A stretch of DNA of 64,000 nt from Ruegeria marisrubri (GCF_001507595.1 NZ_LQBQ01000034.1:279255-343254); one strand, 5' to 3'. Positions 18,171 to 26,886 are shown, counted from the stretch's first letter. Notes: generated by a model not told the origin, from the sequence alone. A program made the numbers and translations.

Positions 18171-18863
18171 ATGAAAATCATCTGGCTGGGCCATGGCTCA
18201 TTCCGCATCGAAACCGAAGGTCAGGTTCTGCTGATCGACCCCTGGCTGACCGGAAACCCCATGCTCGCCGAGGAACACCACGAGGCGGCGGTGGCAGGCG
18301 CCACGCACATCCTGCTGACCCACGCCCATTTCGACCACGCCGCCGATGTGCTGGAGTTGAGCCGGAAACTGGGCGCGCCTCTGGTCGGCCAATATGACGT
18401 GATGGCCCATTGGGGCGAGACCGAAAAGATCGAGACAATCGGTTTCAACAAGGGCGGCACCGTGGACCTGGGCGGAGTAACGGTCTCGATGGTTCCCGCG
18501 TCGCACAGCTCGACCTTTGCATCGCCCGAGGGCCCCAAGGCAGGCGGCTCGGAGGTCGGTTTCATGATCCGCACCGAGGGCAAGACGCTCTATCTGTCCG
18601 GCGACACGGACATCATGGCCGACATGGACTGGATGGGGGACTACTACAGACCGGATATCGGCATATTGTCGGCAGGGGGCTATTTCACGATGGACATGAA
18701 GGCGGCGGCCTATGCGGCCCGGCGTTACTTCGATTTCAAGACGGTGATCCCCTGCCACTACAAGACCTTCCCGATCCTCGAGCAATCGGCAAAAGACCTG
18801 GTCGAAGGGCTGCCCGGGGTACAGGTCATCGAGCCGCAGGTCATGCAGGCCATCGACCTCTAG
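18171..18863 (+). CDS. MBL-fold metal-dependent hydrolase, UPF0173 type
   Basis: 230 aa metallo-beta-lactamase-fold protein of the UPF0173/YtkL group. It starts MKIIWLGHGSFRIE, has the zinc motif THAHFDHAAD (HxHxDH) at about residues 47-52, then LYLSGDTDIMADM and VIPCHYKTFPIL as later ligands. Substrate unknown; related proteins hydrolyse phosphodiester or ester bonds. ATG at 18171 follows CCGGGAGAAATGTC. It is followed 6 bases later by the cyclase gene, so the two probably form one unit. Confidence 0.9.
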   Translation: MKIIWLGHGSFRIETEGQVLLIDPWLTGNPMLAEEHHEAAVAGATHILLTHAHFDHAADVLELSRKLGAPLVGQYDVMAHWGETEKIETIGFNKGGTVDLGGVTVSMVPASHSSTFASPEGPKAGGSEVGFMIRTEGKTLYLSGDTDIMADMDWMGDYYRPDIGILSAGGYFTMDMKAAAYAARRYFDFKTVIPCHYKTFPILEQSAKDLVEGLPGVQVIEPQVMQAIDL

Positions 18864-18869
18864 GCCGAC

Positions 18870-19844
18870 ATGCAGGGTCCCGCCATCACCCCATCGCGCG
18901 AGCTCGAGGCGGTCGCGAACCGCCTGATGGAGGCGTTGTCCGAAGGCGATGCCGACGTGGTGATGAACCTTCTCAGCGAAGATGGCGCGATGCTGTATGT
19001 CGGGACCGCCGAGGAAGAGGTCTGGACGGCCGACATGCTGCGCCGGGGGTTCGCCGATTTCGTGAAGGCCATTCCGAGCTTCGGGTATTCCAAGGTCGAG
19101 GTTCACGCGTTTTCCGCCGGCAATATCGGTTGGGCCTTCTGGACGGCGGTCTGGCGCTTTGCCGGCTCGGATCAGGACATCCGGTTCAGGACCACGATGG
19201 TCTTTGCGCTGGAAAAGGGGCAATGGCGGGTGGTGCACATGCACAACTCCACGCCCGTGTCGAACGTGGAATATGTCGGCCAGCACCACGCGCGGCTCGA
19301 AGAACTGGTGGCCGCGGCCCGTGAAAGCCACAGCCACAGCCTGAGCGGCGTGGCGACCATCATGTTCACCGACATCGCGAACTCTGCCGCGATCGTGTCG
19401 GCGATCGGCGACAGCCGGTGGCTGGACCTCGTGACCGCGCACCTGAACCGTGTCGAAGAGATCGTCACGCGAAACGGCGGCAAACTGGTCAAGACCCTGG
19501 GCGATGGAACGATGTCCACCTTCGGCTCGGCCAGTTCGGCCATGTCGGCCGCCATTGCGGTGCAGCGTTCGCTGGCGTCCTCGCCCGAGGAACCGAGGCT
19601 TCAGTCCCGCATCGGCGTCCATACGGGCGAAGTGCTCCAGACCACCGATGATTTCTACGGCACGGTGGTGAACAAGGCCGCCCGGATCGCCTCGACCGCC
19701 TCACCCGGCGAGATCCGCGTCTCGGACGCGACCCGGATCATGGTCGGCGGATCGAGCGATTTCGCCTTTTCCGACCTCGCCTGTGTCGCCCTGAAGGGGT
19801 TGGAGGGAGAACACATGGTCTATCGTCTGGACTGGCGGGGTTGA
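18870..19844 (+). CDS. Adenylate/guanylate cyclase with N-terminal NTF2-like domain
   Basis: 324 aa, two domains. Residues about 10-125 form a SnoaL/NTF2-like domain (MEALSEGDADVVMNLLSEDG at the start, FRTTMVFALEKGQWRVVHMH near its end). Residues about 160-320 are a class III cyclase catalytic domain with IMFTDIANSAAI (first metal Asp), KTLGDGTMSTFGS (second metal Asp) and IGVHTGEV, then YGTVVNKAARIASTASPGEI. Metal-binding residues are present, so it should make cAMP or cGMP. No membrane segment: a soluble cyclase whose NTF2-like pocket could sense a small molecule. Follows the MBL hydrolase by 6 bases. Confidence 0.87.
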   Translation: MQGPAITPSRELEAVANRLMEALSEGDADVVMNLLSEDGAMLYVGTAEEEVWTADMLRRGFADFVKAIPSFGYSKVEVHAFSAGNIGWAFWTAVWRFAGSDQDIRFRTTMVFALEKGQWRVVHMHNSTPVSNVEYVGQHHARLEELVAAARESHSHSLSGVATIMFTDIANSAAIVSAIGDSRWLDLVTAHLNRVEEIVTRNGGKLVKTLGDGTMSTFGSASSAMSAAIAVQRSLASSPEEPRLQSRIGVHTGEVLQTTDDFYGTVVNKAARIASTASPGEIRVSDATRIMVGGSSDFAFSDLACVALKGLEGEHMVYRLDWRG

Positions 19845-19874
19845 CCCGGGCGGCAGATTGCGAGGGAGGAGAAC

Positions 19875-21050
19875 ATGCCGGCATCCGATTTCACGCAACA
19901 GGAATACGCCGCGCGGCTGGAAAAAAACCGCGCGGCGATGGCAAGGCAGGGGATCGAAACGCTGCTGGTTGCCGACCCTTCGAACATGGCCTGGCTGACC
20001 GGGTATGACGGCTGGAGTTTCTATGTCCCCCAGATGGTCATTCTGCCCAGCAAGGGCTCGCCCCTGTGGTGGGGGCGCACGCAGGACAAGGCGGGCGCGG
20101 CGCAGACGACATGGCTCGACCCGGCGGACCTGTTCGACTGGCCCGAGGAACACGTCCAGCACCCCGAGCATCACCCGGTCGAGTCCCTTGTGGCCCTGCT
20201 GCGTGAGCGGGGATGGACCGATGCCCTGGGCGTCGAGATGGACAACTATTATTACTCCGCCGCCAGTCATCGCATTCTGGAGCAGGCCTTTGGCCCAGAG
20301 GCCTTGCACGATGCAACGGGCCTCGTGAACTGGCAGCGCGCGGTCAAGAGCGACACCGAGTTGGAGATGATGCGCAAGGCCGGCAAGCTGACCGCCCACA
20401 TGCACGCCACCTTGCGGGAAAACTACCGCGAGGGCGTGCCAAAAAACGAGCTGGTCGCACAGGTGCAGGCGGCCGGAATCGCAGGGCTGCCGGGGCTGGC
20501 GGGCGATTATCCGGCCATCGCGCCGATCGCACCTTCGGGGCGCGAGGCGTCGGCCTCGCACATCACTTGGAACGACCGTCCGCTGGTTCGGGGAGAGGCA
20601 ACCTATTTCGAGATCTCGGGCTGCTTTCGCCGCTATCACTGCCCGGCCAGCCGCACGCTGTTTCTGGGCGAGCCGCCCGCCGACATCCGCCGCGCCGAAG
20701 CGGCGGTTCTGACCGCCATCGACGACGCCCTGGCCATCGCCCGGCCCGGCGTCACCTGCGAAGAGGTTGCCGCCTGCGTTTATGACAGCTTTGCCAGGGC
20801 CGGTTACGTCAAGGGCAACCGCACGGGCTATCCCATCGGTCTCAGCTATCCGCCGGACTGGGGCGAACGGACGATGAGCCTGCGCCCCGGCGACACGACG
20901 CCCTTGCAGGAAAACATGTCCTTTCACCTGATGCCGGGACTGTGGACACCGGACTGGGGGCTGGCGATCACCGAAAGCTTTGTGGTGACGCCCAGCGGTG
21001 GCCAACCGCTGGCCGAGATTCCGCGCGAGATGGTGGTGCGGGCGGGGTAA
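19875..21050 (+). CDS. M24 'pita-bread' protein, ectoine-hydrolase-like
   Basis: 391 aa with a creatinase-like N-terminal domain and a C-terminal M24 domain. NMAWLTGYDGWSFYVPQ and TYFEISGCFRRYHCPASRT match the DoeA/EutD ectoine-hydrolase branch. In M24 metallopeptidases the corresponding sites carry two Asp metal ligands (DxG and SDxTRT). Here these read YFEISG and YHCPASRT, so the binuclear metal site is lost, as in the metal-free creatinase and EutD-type enzymes. It probably cleaves a non-peptide C-N bond. No ectoine-catabolism genes lie beside it, so the substrate may differ. Confidence 0.8.
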   Translation: MPASDFTQQEYAARLEKNRAAMARQGIETLLVADPSNMAWLTGYDGWSFYVPQMVILPSKGSPLWWGRTQDKAGAAQTTWLDPADLFDWPEEHVQHPEHHPVESLVALLRERGWTDALGVEMDNYYYSAASHRILEQAFGPEALHDATGLVNWQRAVKSDTELEMMRKAGKLTAHMHATLRENYREGVPKNELVAQVQAAGIAGLPGLAGDYPAIAPIAPSGREASASHITWNDRPLVRGEATYFEISGCFRRYHCPASRTLFLGEPPADIRRAEAAVLTAIDDALAIARPGVTCEEVAACVYDSFARAGYVKGNRTGYPIGLSYPPDWGERTMSLRPGDTTPLQENMSFHLMPGLWTPDWGLAITESFVVTPSGGQPLAEIPREMVVRAG

Positions 21051-21088
21051 CCGTTTCGGAAGTTCTCCCGCCCATCGCCGCGCGCATG

Positions 21089-21556
21089 TCAGCTTTCGTC
21101 ACCGTTCCCGCGGCGGGATGCAAAGAAGGTTTTGAGCAACGCGGCCGATTCCTCGCCCGAGATGCCATCATAGACCTCGGGCACATGATGGGCCTGAGGG
21201 TGGGTAAAGACCCGCGCCCCATGCGCCACGCCGCCGGATTTCGGGTCGGCGGCGCCGTAATAGATCCGCCGGATCCGCGCCGCGGCCATCGCGGCGGCGC
21301 ACATCGCGCAAGGCTCCAGCGTGACGTAGATATCATGGCCCGGCAACCGTTCGGACCCGGCGGCGGCGCAGGCCTCGCGCAGCGCTAGAATCTCGGCATG
21401 CGCGGTGGGGTCGTTCAATTCCCGCGTCCGGTTTCCGGCCGCGGCCACCACCCTGCCCTCGGGCGACACGATCACCGCGCCGATCGGCACCTCGCCCCGA
21501 TCGGCGGCCGCGCGCGCCTCTTCCAGCGCCCGTTTCATGTGGGATCTGAAAACCAT
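21089..21556 (-). CDS. tadA: tRNA-specific adenosine deaminase
   Basis: Converts A34 to inosine in tRNA-Arg(ACG). 155 aa, the usual size, with the cytidine-deaminase-fold motifs HAE at residues 53-55 (TAHAEILALREA) and PCAMC at 82-86 (zinc ligands Cys83 and Cys86). Also present are VPIGAVIV and the N-terminal helix MKRALEEARAAADRG. An internal ATG at 21538 is the alternative start. It is divergent from the pseudouridine synthase gene; both RNA-modification genes share a short promoter region. Confidence 0.93.
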   Translation of the reverse strand: MVFRSHMKRALEEARAAADRGEVPIGAVIVSPEGRVVAAAGNRTRELNDPTAHAEILALREACAAAGSERLPGHDIYVTLEPCAMCAAAMAAARIRRIYYGAADPKSGGVAHGARVFTHPQAHHVPEVYDGISGEESAALLKTFFASRRGNGDES

Positions 21557-21617
21557 GCCCCTGACTGCCCCACAAACCCGGCTTTCGCAAGCCGCCGCGA
21601 TGCGTTATGGCCGTGGC

Positions 21618-22433
21618 ATGACAAAGACCACCCCTCCAGGCGAACGTATCGCCAAGATCCTTGCCCGCGCCGGCGTCGCCTCGCGCCGCGAGGCCGAGCG
21701 CATGATCGAAGCCGGCCGCGTGACGGTCAACGGCAAGACCATCGACAGCCCGGCGCTGAACGTGACGCCGAAGGACCGGATCACCGTTGACGGCAAACCC
21801 GTCGCCGAACCCGAGCCGCCGCGCCTGTGGCTGTATCACAAGCCCGCCGGGCTGGTGACCACCACCCGCGACGAAAAGGGGCGCGCGACCATATTCGACG
21901 ACCTGCCCGAGGACATGCCGCGCGTCATGAGCGTCGGGCGGCTGGACCTCAACTCCGAAGGCCTGCTGCTGTTGACCAATGACGGCGCCATCAAGCGGCG
22001 GCTGGAACTGCCCTCGACCGGATGGCTGCGCAAGTACCGGGTTCGGATCAAGGGCAAGCCCAAGGACGAGGATTTCGCGCCGCTCCGGCAGGGCCTTGTC
22101 ATCGACGGCGAGAAATTCCAGCCGATGACCGTCACCCTGGACCGCCAGCAAGGCGCGAACGCGTGGCTCACCATAGGCCTGCGCGAAGGCAAGAACCGCG
22201 AAATCCGCCGCGCGATGGAGGATATCGGCTTTGTCGTGAACCGGCTGATCCGGGTGTCCTACGGGCCGTTCCAACTGGGCAACCTGAAGCCCGGCGAGGT
22301 CGAGGAAATCCGCCGCCGCGTGGTGCGCGACCAGCTTGGGCTGGATGCCGAAGGCAAACCGGCCGCGCCCGCCAAGCGCCCGGCCCGGCCGCAACGAAAA
22401 CGTCCTCCCGTCGGCAGAAAACCCCGCAACTGA
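21618..22433 (+). CDS. rluB: 23S rRNA pseudouridine synthase, RluB/RsuA family
   Basis: 271 aa. N-terminal S4 RNA-binding domain (GERIAKILARAGVASRREAE, then MIEAGRVTVNGK), then the RsuA-family catalytic domain with SVGRLDLNSEGLLLLTNDG containing the catalytic Asp, and LREGKNREIRRAMEDIGFVV. The basic tail (PAKRPARPQRKRPPVGRKP) is typical of RluB-like enzymes that modify 23S rRNA near U2605, but RsuA/RluE/RluF assignments are not separable by eye. Start chosen at 21618; in-frame ATGs at 21603 and 21555 are possible and no strong Shine-Dalgarno separates them. Confidence 0.87.
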   Translation: MTKTTPPGERIAKILARAGVASRREAERMIEAGRVTVNGKTIDSPALNVTPKDRITVDGKPVAEPEPPRLWLYHKPAGLVTTTRDEKGRATIFDDLPEDMPRVMSVGRLDLNSEGLLLLTNDGAIKRRLELPSTGWLRKYRVRIKGKPKDEDFAPLRQGLVIDGEKFQPMTVTLDRQQGANAWLTIGLREGKNREIRRAMEDIGFVVNRLIRVSYGPFQLGNLKPGEVEEIRRRVVRDQLGLDAEGKPAAPAKRPARPQRKRPPVGRKPRN

Positions 22434-22515
22434 CGCCCTTGCCCGCACCTTCCCCCTAGCGAAGTGCCGGTGCATCCACTAGATTCTGGGAACAACCGGC
22501 ATCGTGGGGAGCGCC

Positions 22516-22605
22516 ATGTCTCAGAGCGGAGTGCAGAAAATGGCCTATGCGGCGCTGCTGGTGCTGCTGTTCGGGGTGTGCACCGGCCTGCTGGGAGGGC
22601 TCTGA
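22516..22605 (+). CDS. Candidate 29-aa single-helix membrane peptide
   Basis: A 29-codon frame starting MSQSGVQKMAYAALLVLL and ending in a Gly/Leu-rich tail: nine polar residues and then one hydrophobic helix. GTGGGGAG lies 5-6 bases before the ATG, and the stop is 4 bases from the start of the next gene, as in an operon leader gene. Too short for routine gene callers. Whether it is translated or merely a leader is unknown; the strong RBS and coupled spacing support translation. Confidence 0.45.
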   Translation: MSQSGVQKMAYAALLVLLFGVCTGLLGGL

Positions 22606-22609
22606 GACC

Positions 22610-23521
22610 ATGGCCCAGCGTTATGGCGGCAAATACAGCCCCGACCCCGAGGACGAAAGGCCATTGCCCGAGCGCGGGCAGTTCGACGGTGCACGGGTCG
22701 ATCCAGCCGGTGCGCGTTCCAATGTGATGTTCATTCCGCCCATCCCGCTGGTGTTCCTGTCGCTGAACGACGGCGCCATCGGGATGACGATGGGGCTGGT
22801 CGCGGCCGGGTTGCTGACCGCCGCAGCCCTGCTGCTGCGCGAGGGGCTGCGGGCTGAGGCCGCCTACAAGGCCCGGCGCGTGGCGCGCCGCCCGGCCTTT
22901 CCACGCAAGATATTCGCCAGCATTCTGACCGGGCTGGGCGTGGGACTTGCCGCCTATCGAAACGAGTACCTGGATGCCGAAACAGCCTCTCAGGTCAGCC
23001 TTGTGGCTCCGCTGCTCTTTGGTCTGGCCGGGACCGCGCTTCATTCCATTGCCTTCGGGGTTGATCCCCTGAAAGACAAGGGCATGGAAGGCGTCGATAC
23101 CTTTCAGCAGAGCCGCGTCGCCCGGGCCGTGGGCGGTGCCGAGGTGATGCTGGCGGAAATGTCCGACGCCATCGCCCGGGCCGGCGACCGCCGGATCGAG
23201 GCGCGGGTGGAACGGTTTCAGGACACCGCGCGCGACCTGTTCCGCACGGTCGAGGAAGACCCGCGCGACCTGACCGGCGCACGCAAGTATCTGACGGTCT
23301 ACCTGCGCGGCGCCCGGGATGCGACGGTCAAGTTCGCCGACATCTATTCGCGCACGCGCGACGCGCAGGCATTGGCCCATTACTCCGAACTGCTGGACGA
23401 TCTCGAGCAAAATTTCGCCGCGCGAACCCGCAAGATGCTGCTGGACGACCGCAGCGACCTGACCGTCGAGATCGACGTGCTGCGCGACCGGTTGCAGCGC
23501 GAAGGTGTCCGGTCGGAATGA
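22610..23521 (+). CDS. XpaC-like (5-bromo-4-chloroindolyl phosphate hydrolysis) protein
   Basis: 303 aa, XpaC family. About residues 40-80 and 95-150 hold two pairs of hydrophobic segments (FIPPIPLVFLSL, IGMTMGLVAAGLLTAAALLL, FASILTGLGVGLAAY). A helical cytosolic C-terminal domain follows (DTFQQSRVARAVGGAEVMLA, then FQDTARDLFRTVEEDPRDL). XpaC proteins are regularly encoded next to TelA, as here, and the name reflects a phenotype, not a known enzyme. ATG at 22610 is nearly contiguous with the small upstream peptide. Part of the seven-gene operon ending at 28330. Confidence 0.82.
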   Translation: MAQRYGGKYSPDPEDERPLPERGQFDGARVDPAGARSNVMFIPPIPLVFLSLNDGAIGMTMGLVAAGLLTAAALLLREGLRAEAAYKARRVARRPAFPRKIFASILTGLGVGLAAYRNEYLDAETASQVSLVAPLLFGLAGTALHSIAFGVDPLKDKGMEGVDTFQQSRVARAVGGAEVMLAEMSDAIARAGDRRIEARVERFQDTARDLFRTVEEDPRDLTGARKYLTVYLRGARDATVKFADIYSRTRDAQALAHYSELLDDLEQNFAARTRKMLLDDRSDLTVEIDVLRDRLQREGVRSE

Positions 23522-23557
23522 ACCGAGAATTAGAAGAATTTGAGCGAGGAGAATTTC

Positions 23558-24748
23558 ATGTCTGATCTGGTCAAGAAGAAAGCCGCCGAAACCGAGGCCC
23601 TCGTGCAGGAGGTCACCGCCGTCACCCTGCCCGAGCCGCAAGCCGAGGTCGTGTCTCTGGAAGATGCCGAAGAGCCGGTCAGCGCGGAAATCCGCAAGCG
23701 GATGGACGAGATCGACATGGGCGACACCAACTCGATCGTGTCCTTCGGCTCGTCCGCACAGGCGGAATTGCAGGAAATCAGCCAGGCGATGCTGGCCGAT
23801 GTCCGCAACAAGGATGTCGGCCCCGCCGGCGACAGCCTGCGCAACATCGTCACCACGATCCGCGGATTCTCGGTCAGCGAACTGGACGTTCGCCGCGAGC
23901 GCAGCTGGTGGGAGAAACTGCTGGGCCGCACCGCGCCCTTCGCCAAGTTCACCGCCCACTACGAAGAGGTGCAGGCCCAGATCGACCGGATCACGGACGA
24001 CCTGCTGGGGCATGAGCACACGCTGCTCAAGGATATCAAGTCGCTTGATCTGCTGTATGAAAAGACGCTGCGCTTTTACGACGAGCTTGCCCTCTACATC
24101 GCGGCGGGCGAAGAAAAACTGACCGAGCTGGACAGTCACGACATTCCCGCCAAGGCGGCCGAGGTGGATGCCGCGCCGGAGGGCGACCAGGTGATGAAGG
24201 CGCAGGAGTTGCGCGATCTTCGCGCCGCCCGTGACGATCTCGAGCGTCGGGTGCATGACCTCAAGCTGACCCGGCAGGTGACGATGCAGTCCCTGCCCTC
24301 TATCCGGCTGGTGCAGGAAAACGACAAGTCCTTGGTCACCAAGATCAACTCGACGCTGGTCAACACCGTGCCGCTGTGGGAGACGCAGCTGGCGCAGGCC
24401 GTCACCATCCAGCGCAGCGCCGAGGCCGCGGCCGCCGTGCATGAGGCCAGCGACCTGACCAACGAGCTGCTCACCGCGAATGCCGCCAATCTGCGCCAGT
24501 CCAACAAGCTGATCCGCGAAGAGATGGAACGCGGCGTGTTCGACATCGAAGCGGTGAAGAAGGCGAATGCGGATCTGATCGGCACCATTCAGGAAAGCCT
24601 GCAGATCGCCGACGAAGGCAAGGCCAGACGCGCCGCCGCCGAGGAAGAGTTGAAGAAGATGGAGGCCGAGCTGCGCGACACGCTGGCGTCGGCCAAGGCA
24701 CGCAGCGACGGGCTGGGCGATGCAACGGGAACCTCGATACCGGGCTGA
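23558..24748 (+). CDS. TelA-family (toxic anion resistance) protein
   Basis: 396 aa, TelA/KlaA/YaaN family. Largely helical and charged, with WWEKLLGRTAPFAKFTAHYE, then IDRITDDLLGHEHTLLKDIK (hallmark of the family) and a coiled-coil-rich C-terminal half including VTMQSLPSIRLVQENDKSLV. Name-giving members affect tellurite or toxic-peptide resistance, but the molecular function is unknown; association with membrane stress is the usual view. ATG at 23558 has GCGAGGAGAATTTC before it; the frame is open 6 codons further. It follows the XpaC-like gene by 36 bases. Confidence 0.88.
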   Translation: MSDLVKKKAAETEALVQEVTAVTLPEPQAEVVSLEDAEEPVSAEIRKRMDEIDMGDTNSIVSFGSSAQAELQEISQAMLADVRNKDVGPAGDSLRNIVTTIRGFSVSELDVRRERSWWEKLLGRTAPFAKFTAHYEEVQAQIDRITDDLLGHEHTLLKDIKSLDLLYEKTLRFYDELALYIAAGEEKLTELDSHDIPAKAAEVDAAPEGDQVMKAQELRDLRAARDDLERRVHDLKLTRQVTMQSLPSIRLVQENDKSLVTKINSTLVNTVPLWETQLAQAVTIQRSAEAAAAVHEASDLTNELLTANAANLRQSNKLIREEMERGVFDIEAVKKANADLIGTIQESLQIADEGKARRAAAEEELKKMEAELRDTLASAKARSDGLGDATGTSIPG

Positions 24749-24761
24749 CGGTTTGCGCAAG

Positions 24762-25715
24762 ATGAATGGCAGGATGGGGCGTTCCTTGGGGACCGCGGCT
24801 TTGCTTCTGGCGCTGGCCGGTTGCGAAACGGCGCTGGTGAAATCGGCGATTCCGCAATCTCGCCCCACCGGCCCCGCGGCGCCCGCGGAAACCGTCACGG
24901 AACCATCTGCGGCCAGCCGGGATCTCGCGCGGTACTACGAAAAGGTGCAGAACGACCTGCTGACGCGCGGCCTGCTGCGCACCGACGGCGGCGGCCCCGA
25001 CACGCCCTATGACGCCGACGATCTGGTGCGGAATTTCGAAGCCATCGCATTCTACAGCGAGTATCCCGGGCAAGCGATCCTGGCCACGAGCCGGAGGACC
25101 AGCGGCTACCTGAGCCGCTGGCAAGGCCCGGTGCGTATCGCCACCGAATTCGGCCCCAGCGTTCCACTGGACCAGCGCGCGGAAGACCGGGCGCAGATCG
25201 ACGCCTATGCGGAACGCCTGTCGCGGGTCACCCGGCATCCCATCAAGAGCACGAACCGGAACCCGAACTTTCATGTTTTCGTCGCCGGCGAGGATGACAC
25301 CGGGTTCGTCCAGAACCGCCTTCGTCAGCTGATCCCGAATATCGGACAGGCCCAGCTTGATCTGTTCGATAACCTTCCGCGCTCGTTCTATTGTTTCGTC
25401 TTTGCATCGGCCAACAACGGGTCTCCGCACAATTACACCCGCGCGGTGGCCTTGATACGGGCCGAGCACCCGGACCTGGTGCGCCTCAGTTGCATTCACG
25501 AAGAGATCGCGCAAGGCTTGGGCCTGCCCAACGACAGCCCCTCGGCGCGGCCTTCGATCTTCAATGACGACGACGAGTTCGCACTGCTGACCAGCCATGA
25601 CGAGAAACTGCTGGCGATGCTCTATGATCCCCGGATGAAACCCGGGATGAGCGCGGATCAGGCCCGCCCGGTGGCCCATGTCATTGCCAGCGAATTGGTG
25701 GCGCGGCCACGCTGA
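24762..25715 (+). CDS. DUF2927 lipoprotein, zincin-like motif
   Basis: 317 aa. MGRSLGTAALLLALAGC is a lipoprotein signal (lipobox LAGC). DUF2927 domain from about residue 75: NFEAIAFYSEYP, SNRNPNFHVFVAGEDD-like region, then CIHEEIAQGLGLPNDSPSAR and HDEKLLAMLYDPRMKPGM. HEExxQxLGL with a following LYDPRMKPGM resembles the helix and Met-turn of zinc peptidases, although the second His of HExxH is Gln. Two ATGs (24762, 24774) are possible. It sits inside an operon of cytoplasmic and membrane proteins, giving that module a surface-exposed or periplasmic arm. Confidence 0.8.
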   Translation: MNGRMGRSLGTAALLLALAGCETALVKSAIPQSRPTGPAAPAETVTEPSAASRDLARYYEKVQNDLLTRGLLRTDGGGPDTPYDADDLVRNFEAIAFYSEYPGQAILATSRRTSGYLSRWQGPVRIATEFGPSVPLDQRAEDRAQIDAYAERLSRVTRHPIKSTNRNPNFHVFVAGEDDTGFVQNRLRQLIPNIGQAQLDLFDNLPRSFYCFVFASANNGSPHNYTRAVALIRAEHPDLVRLSCIHEEIAQGLGLPNDSPSARPSIFNDDDEFALLTSHDEKLLAMLYDPRMKPGMSADQARPVAHVIASELVARPR

Positions 25716-25737
25716 CACGCCCTAAAGGAGATATTTC

Positions 25738-26886
25738 ATGGGAATTTTCGATTTTCTGACCGGAGAATTCATTGATGTCATTCATTGGGTGGACGACACC
25801 CGCGACACGATGGTCTGGCGGTTCGAGCGCGAAGGCCACGAGATCAAGTATGGTGCCAAACTGACCGTACGCGAGGGGCAGGCGGCCGTGTTCGTGCACG
25901 AAGGCCAGCTGGCCGACGTGTTCACGCCCGGTCTCTACATGCTTGAGACCAACAACATGCCGATCATGACGACGCTGCAGCACTGGGATCACGGGTTCCA
26001 GTCGCCGTTCAAGTCCGAGATCTATTTCGTCAACACGACCCGGTTCAACGACCTGAAATGGGGCACCAAGAACCCGATCATGCTGCGCGACCCGGAATTC
26101 GGCCCGACCCGGATCCGCGCTTATGGCACCTATACGATCCGGGTGAAGGACCCGGCCCGCTTCCTGGTCGAGATCGTGGGCACCGACGGCGAGTTCACCA
26201 TGGACGAAATCAGCTTTCAGATCCGCAACATCATCGTGCAGGAATTCAGCCGGGTGATCGCGGGGGCGGGCATCCCGGTTCTGGACATGGCCGCCAACAC
26301 CGCCGACCTGGGCAAGCTGATCGCGGCCGAGGTCTCGCCGGTGCTGGACGGCTACGGACTCGAGATGCCGGAATTCTACATCGAGAACATCTCGCTGCCG
26401 CCGGCGGTCGAGGCGGCGCTGGACAAGCGCACCTCGATGGGGCTGGCGGGGGATCTGGGCAAGTTCACCCAGTATTCGGCGGCCGAGGCGATGACGGCAG
26501 CAGCCAGTTCCCCGAGCGGAGGCGGCGGCATGGGCGTAGGCCTTGGCATGGGCATGGGCATGGCGATGGCGAACCAGATGTCGAACATGGCAGCGGGTCG
26601 GCCGTCAGGCCCGTGGGGCACGCCCGCGCCCGCTGCCCCGCAACCGTCCGCGCATGTGGCCCCGCCGCCTCCGCCGCCGGTCGAGCATGTCTGGCACATC
26701 GCGGTGGACGGACAGACCAGCGGGCCGTTTTCCAAGGCCCGACTGGGCCGTATGGCCAGCGCAGGCGAACTTACGCGCGACACCTACGTCTGGACGCCCG
26801 GTCAGGACGGCTGGAAGAAGGCCGGTGAGGTGCAGGAACTGGCGCAGCTGTTCACCATCCTGCCGCCTCCGCCGCCGGGGGCATGA
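25738..26886 (+). CDS. SPFH-domain protein with C-terminal GYF_2 domain
   Basis: 382 aa. Residues about 10-235 are an SPFH/virion-core-like domain (YdjI type; GEFIDVIHWVDDTRDTMVWR, LTVREGQAAVFVHEGQLADV, IIVQEFSRVIAGAGIPVLDM). A Gly/Met-rich linker (GGGGMGVGLGMGMGMAM, about 262-280) and a Pro-rich stretch follow. The end (about 320-375, WHIAVDGQTSGPFSKARL, then TYVWTPGQDGWKKAGEV) is a GYF_2/DUF4339 domain. There is no N-terminal membrane helix, so it probably attaches peripherally to the membrane. In Bacillus a YdjI-type SPFH protein works with a PspA-like and a zinc-ribbon protein. AAAGGAGATATTTC precedes the ATG. Confidence 0.88.
   Translation: MGIFDFLTGEFIDVIHWVDDTRDTMVWRFEREGHEIKYGAKLTVREGQAAVFVHEGQLADVFTPGLYMLETNNMPIMTTLQHWDHGFQSPFKSEIYFVNTTRFNDLKWGTKNPIMLRDPEFGPTRIRAYGTYTIRVKDPARFLVEIVGTDGEFTMDEISFQIRNIIVQEFSRVIAGAGIPVLDMAANTADLGKLIAAEVSPVLDGYGLEMPEFYIENISLPPAVEAALDKRTSMGLAGDLGKFTQYSAAEAMTAAASSPSGGGGMGVGLGMGMGMAMANQMSNMAAGRPSGPWGTPAPAAPQPSAHVAPPPPPPVEHVWHIAVDGQTSGPFSKARLGRMASAGELTRDTYVWTPGQDGWKKAGEVQELAQLFTILPPPPPGA

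Noticed and set aside
22259..24898. 879-codon minus-strand open frame
   Set aside because: Antisense shadow of the XpaC, TelA and rluB genes; high-GC DNA gives long open antisense frames, and no motif or ribosome-binding site supports it.
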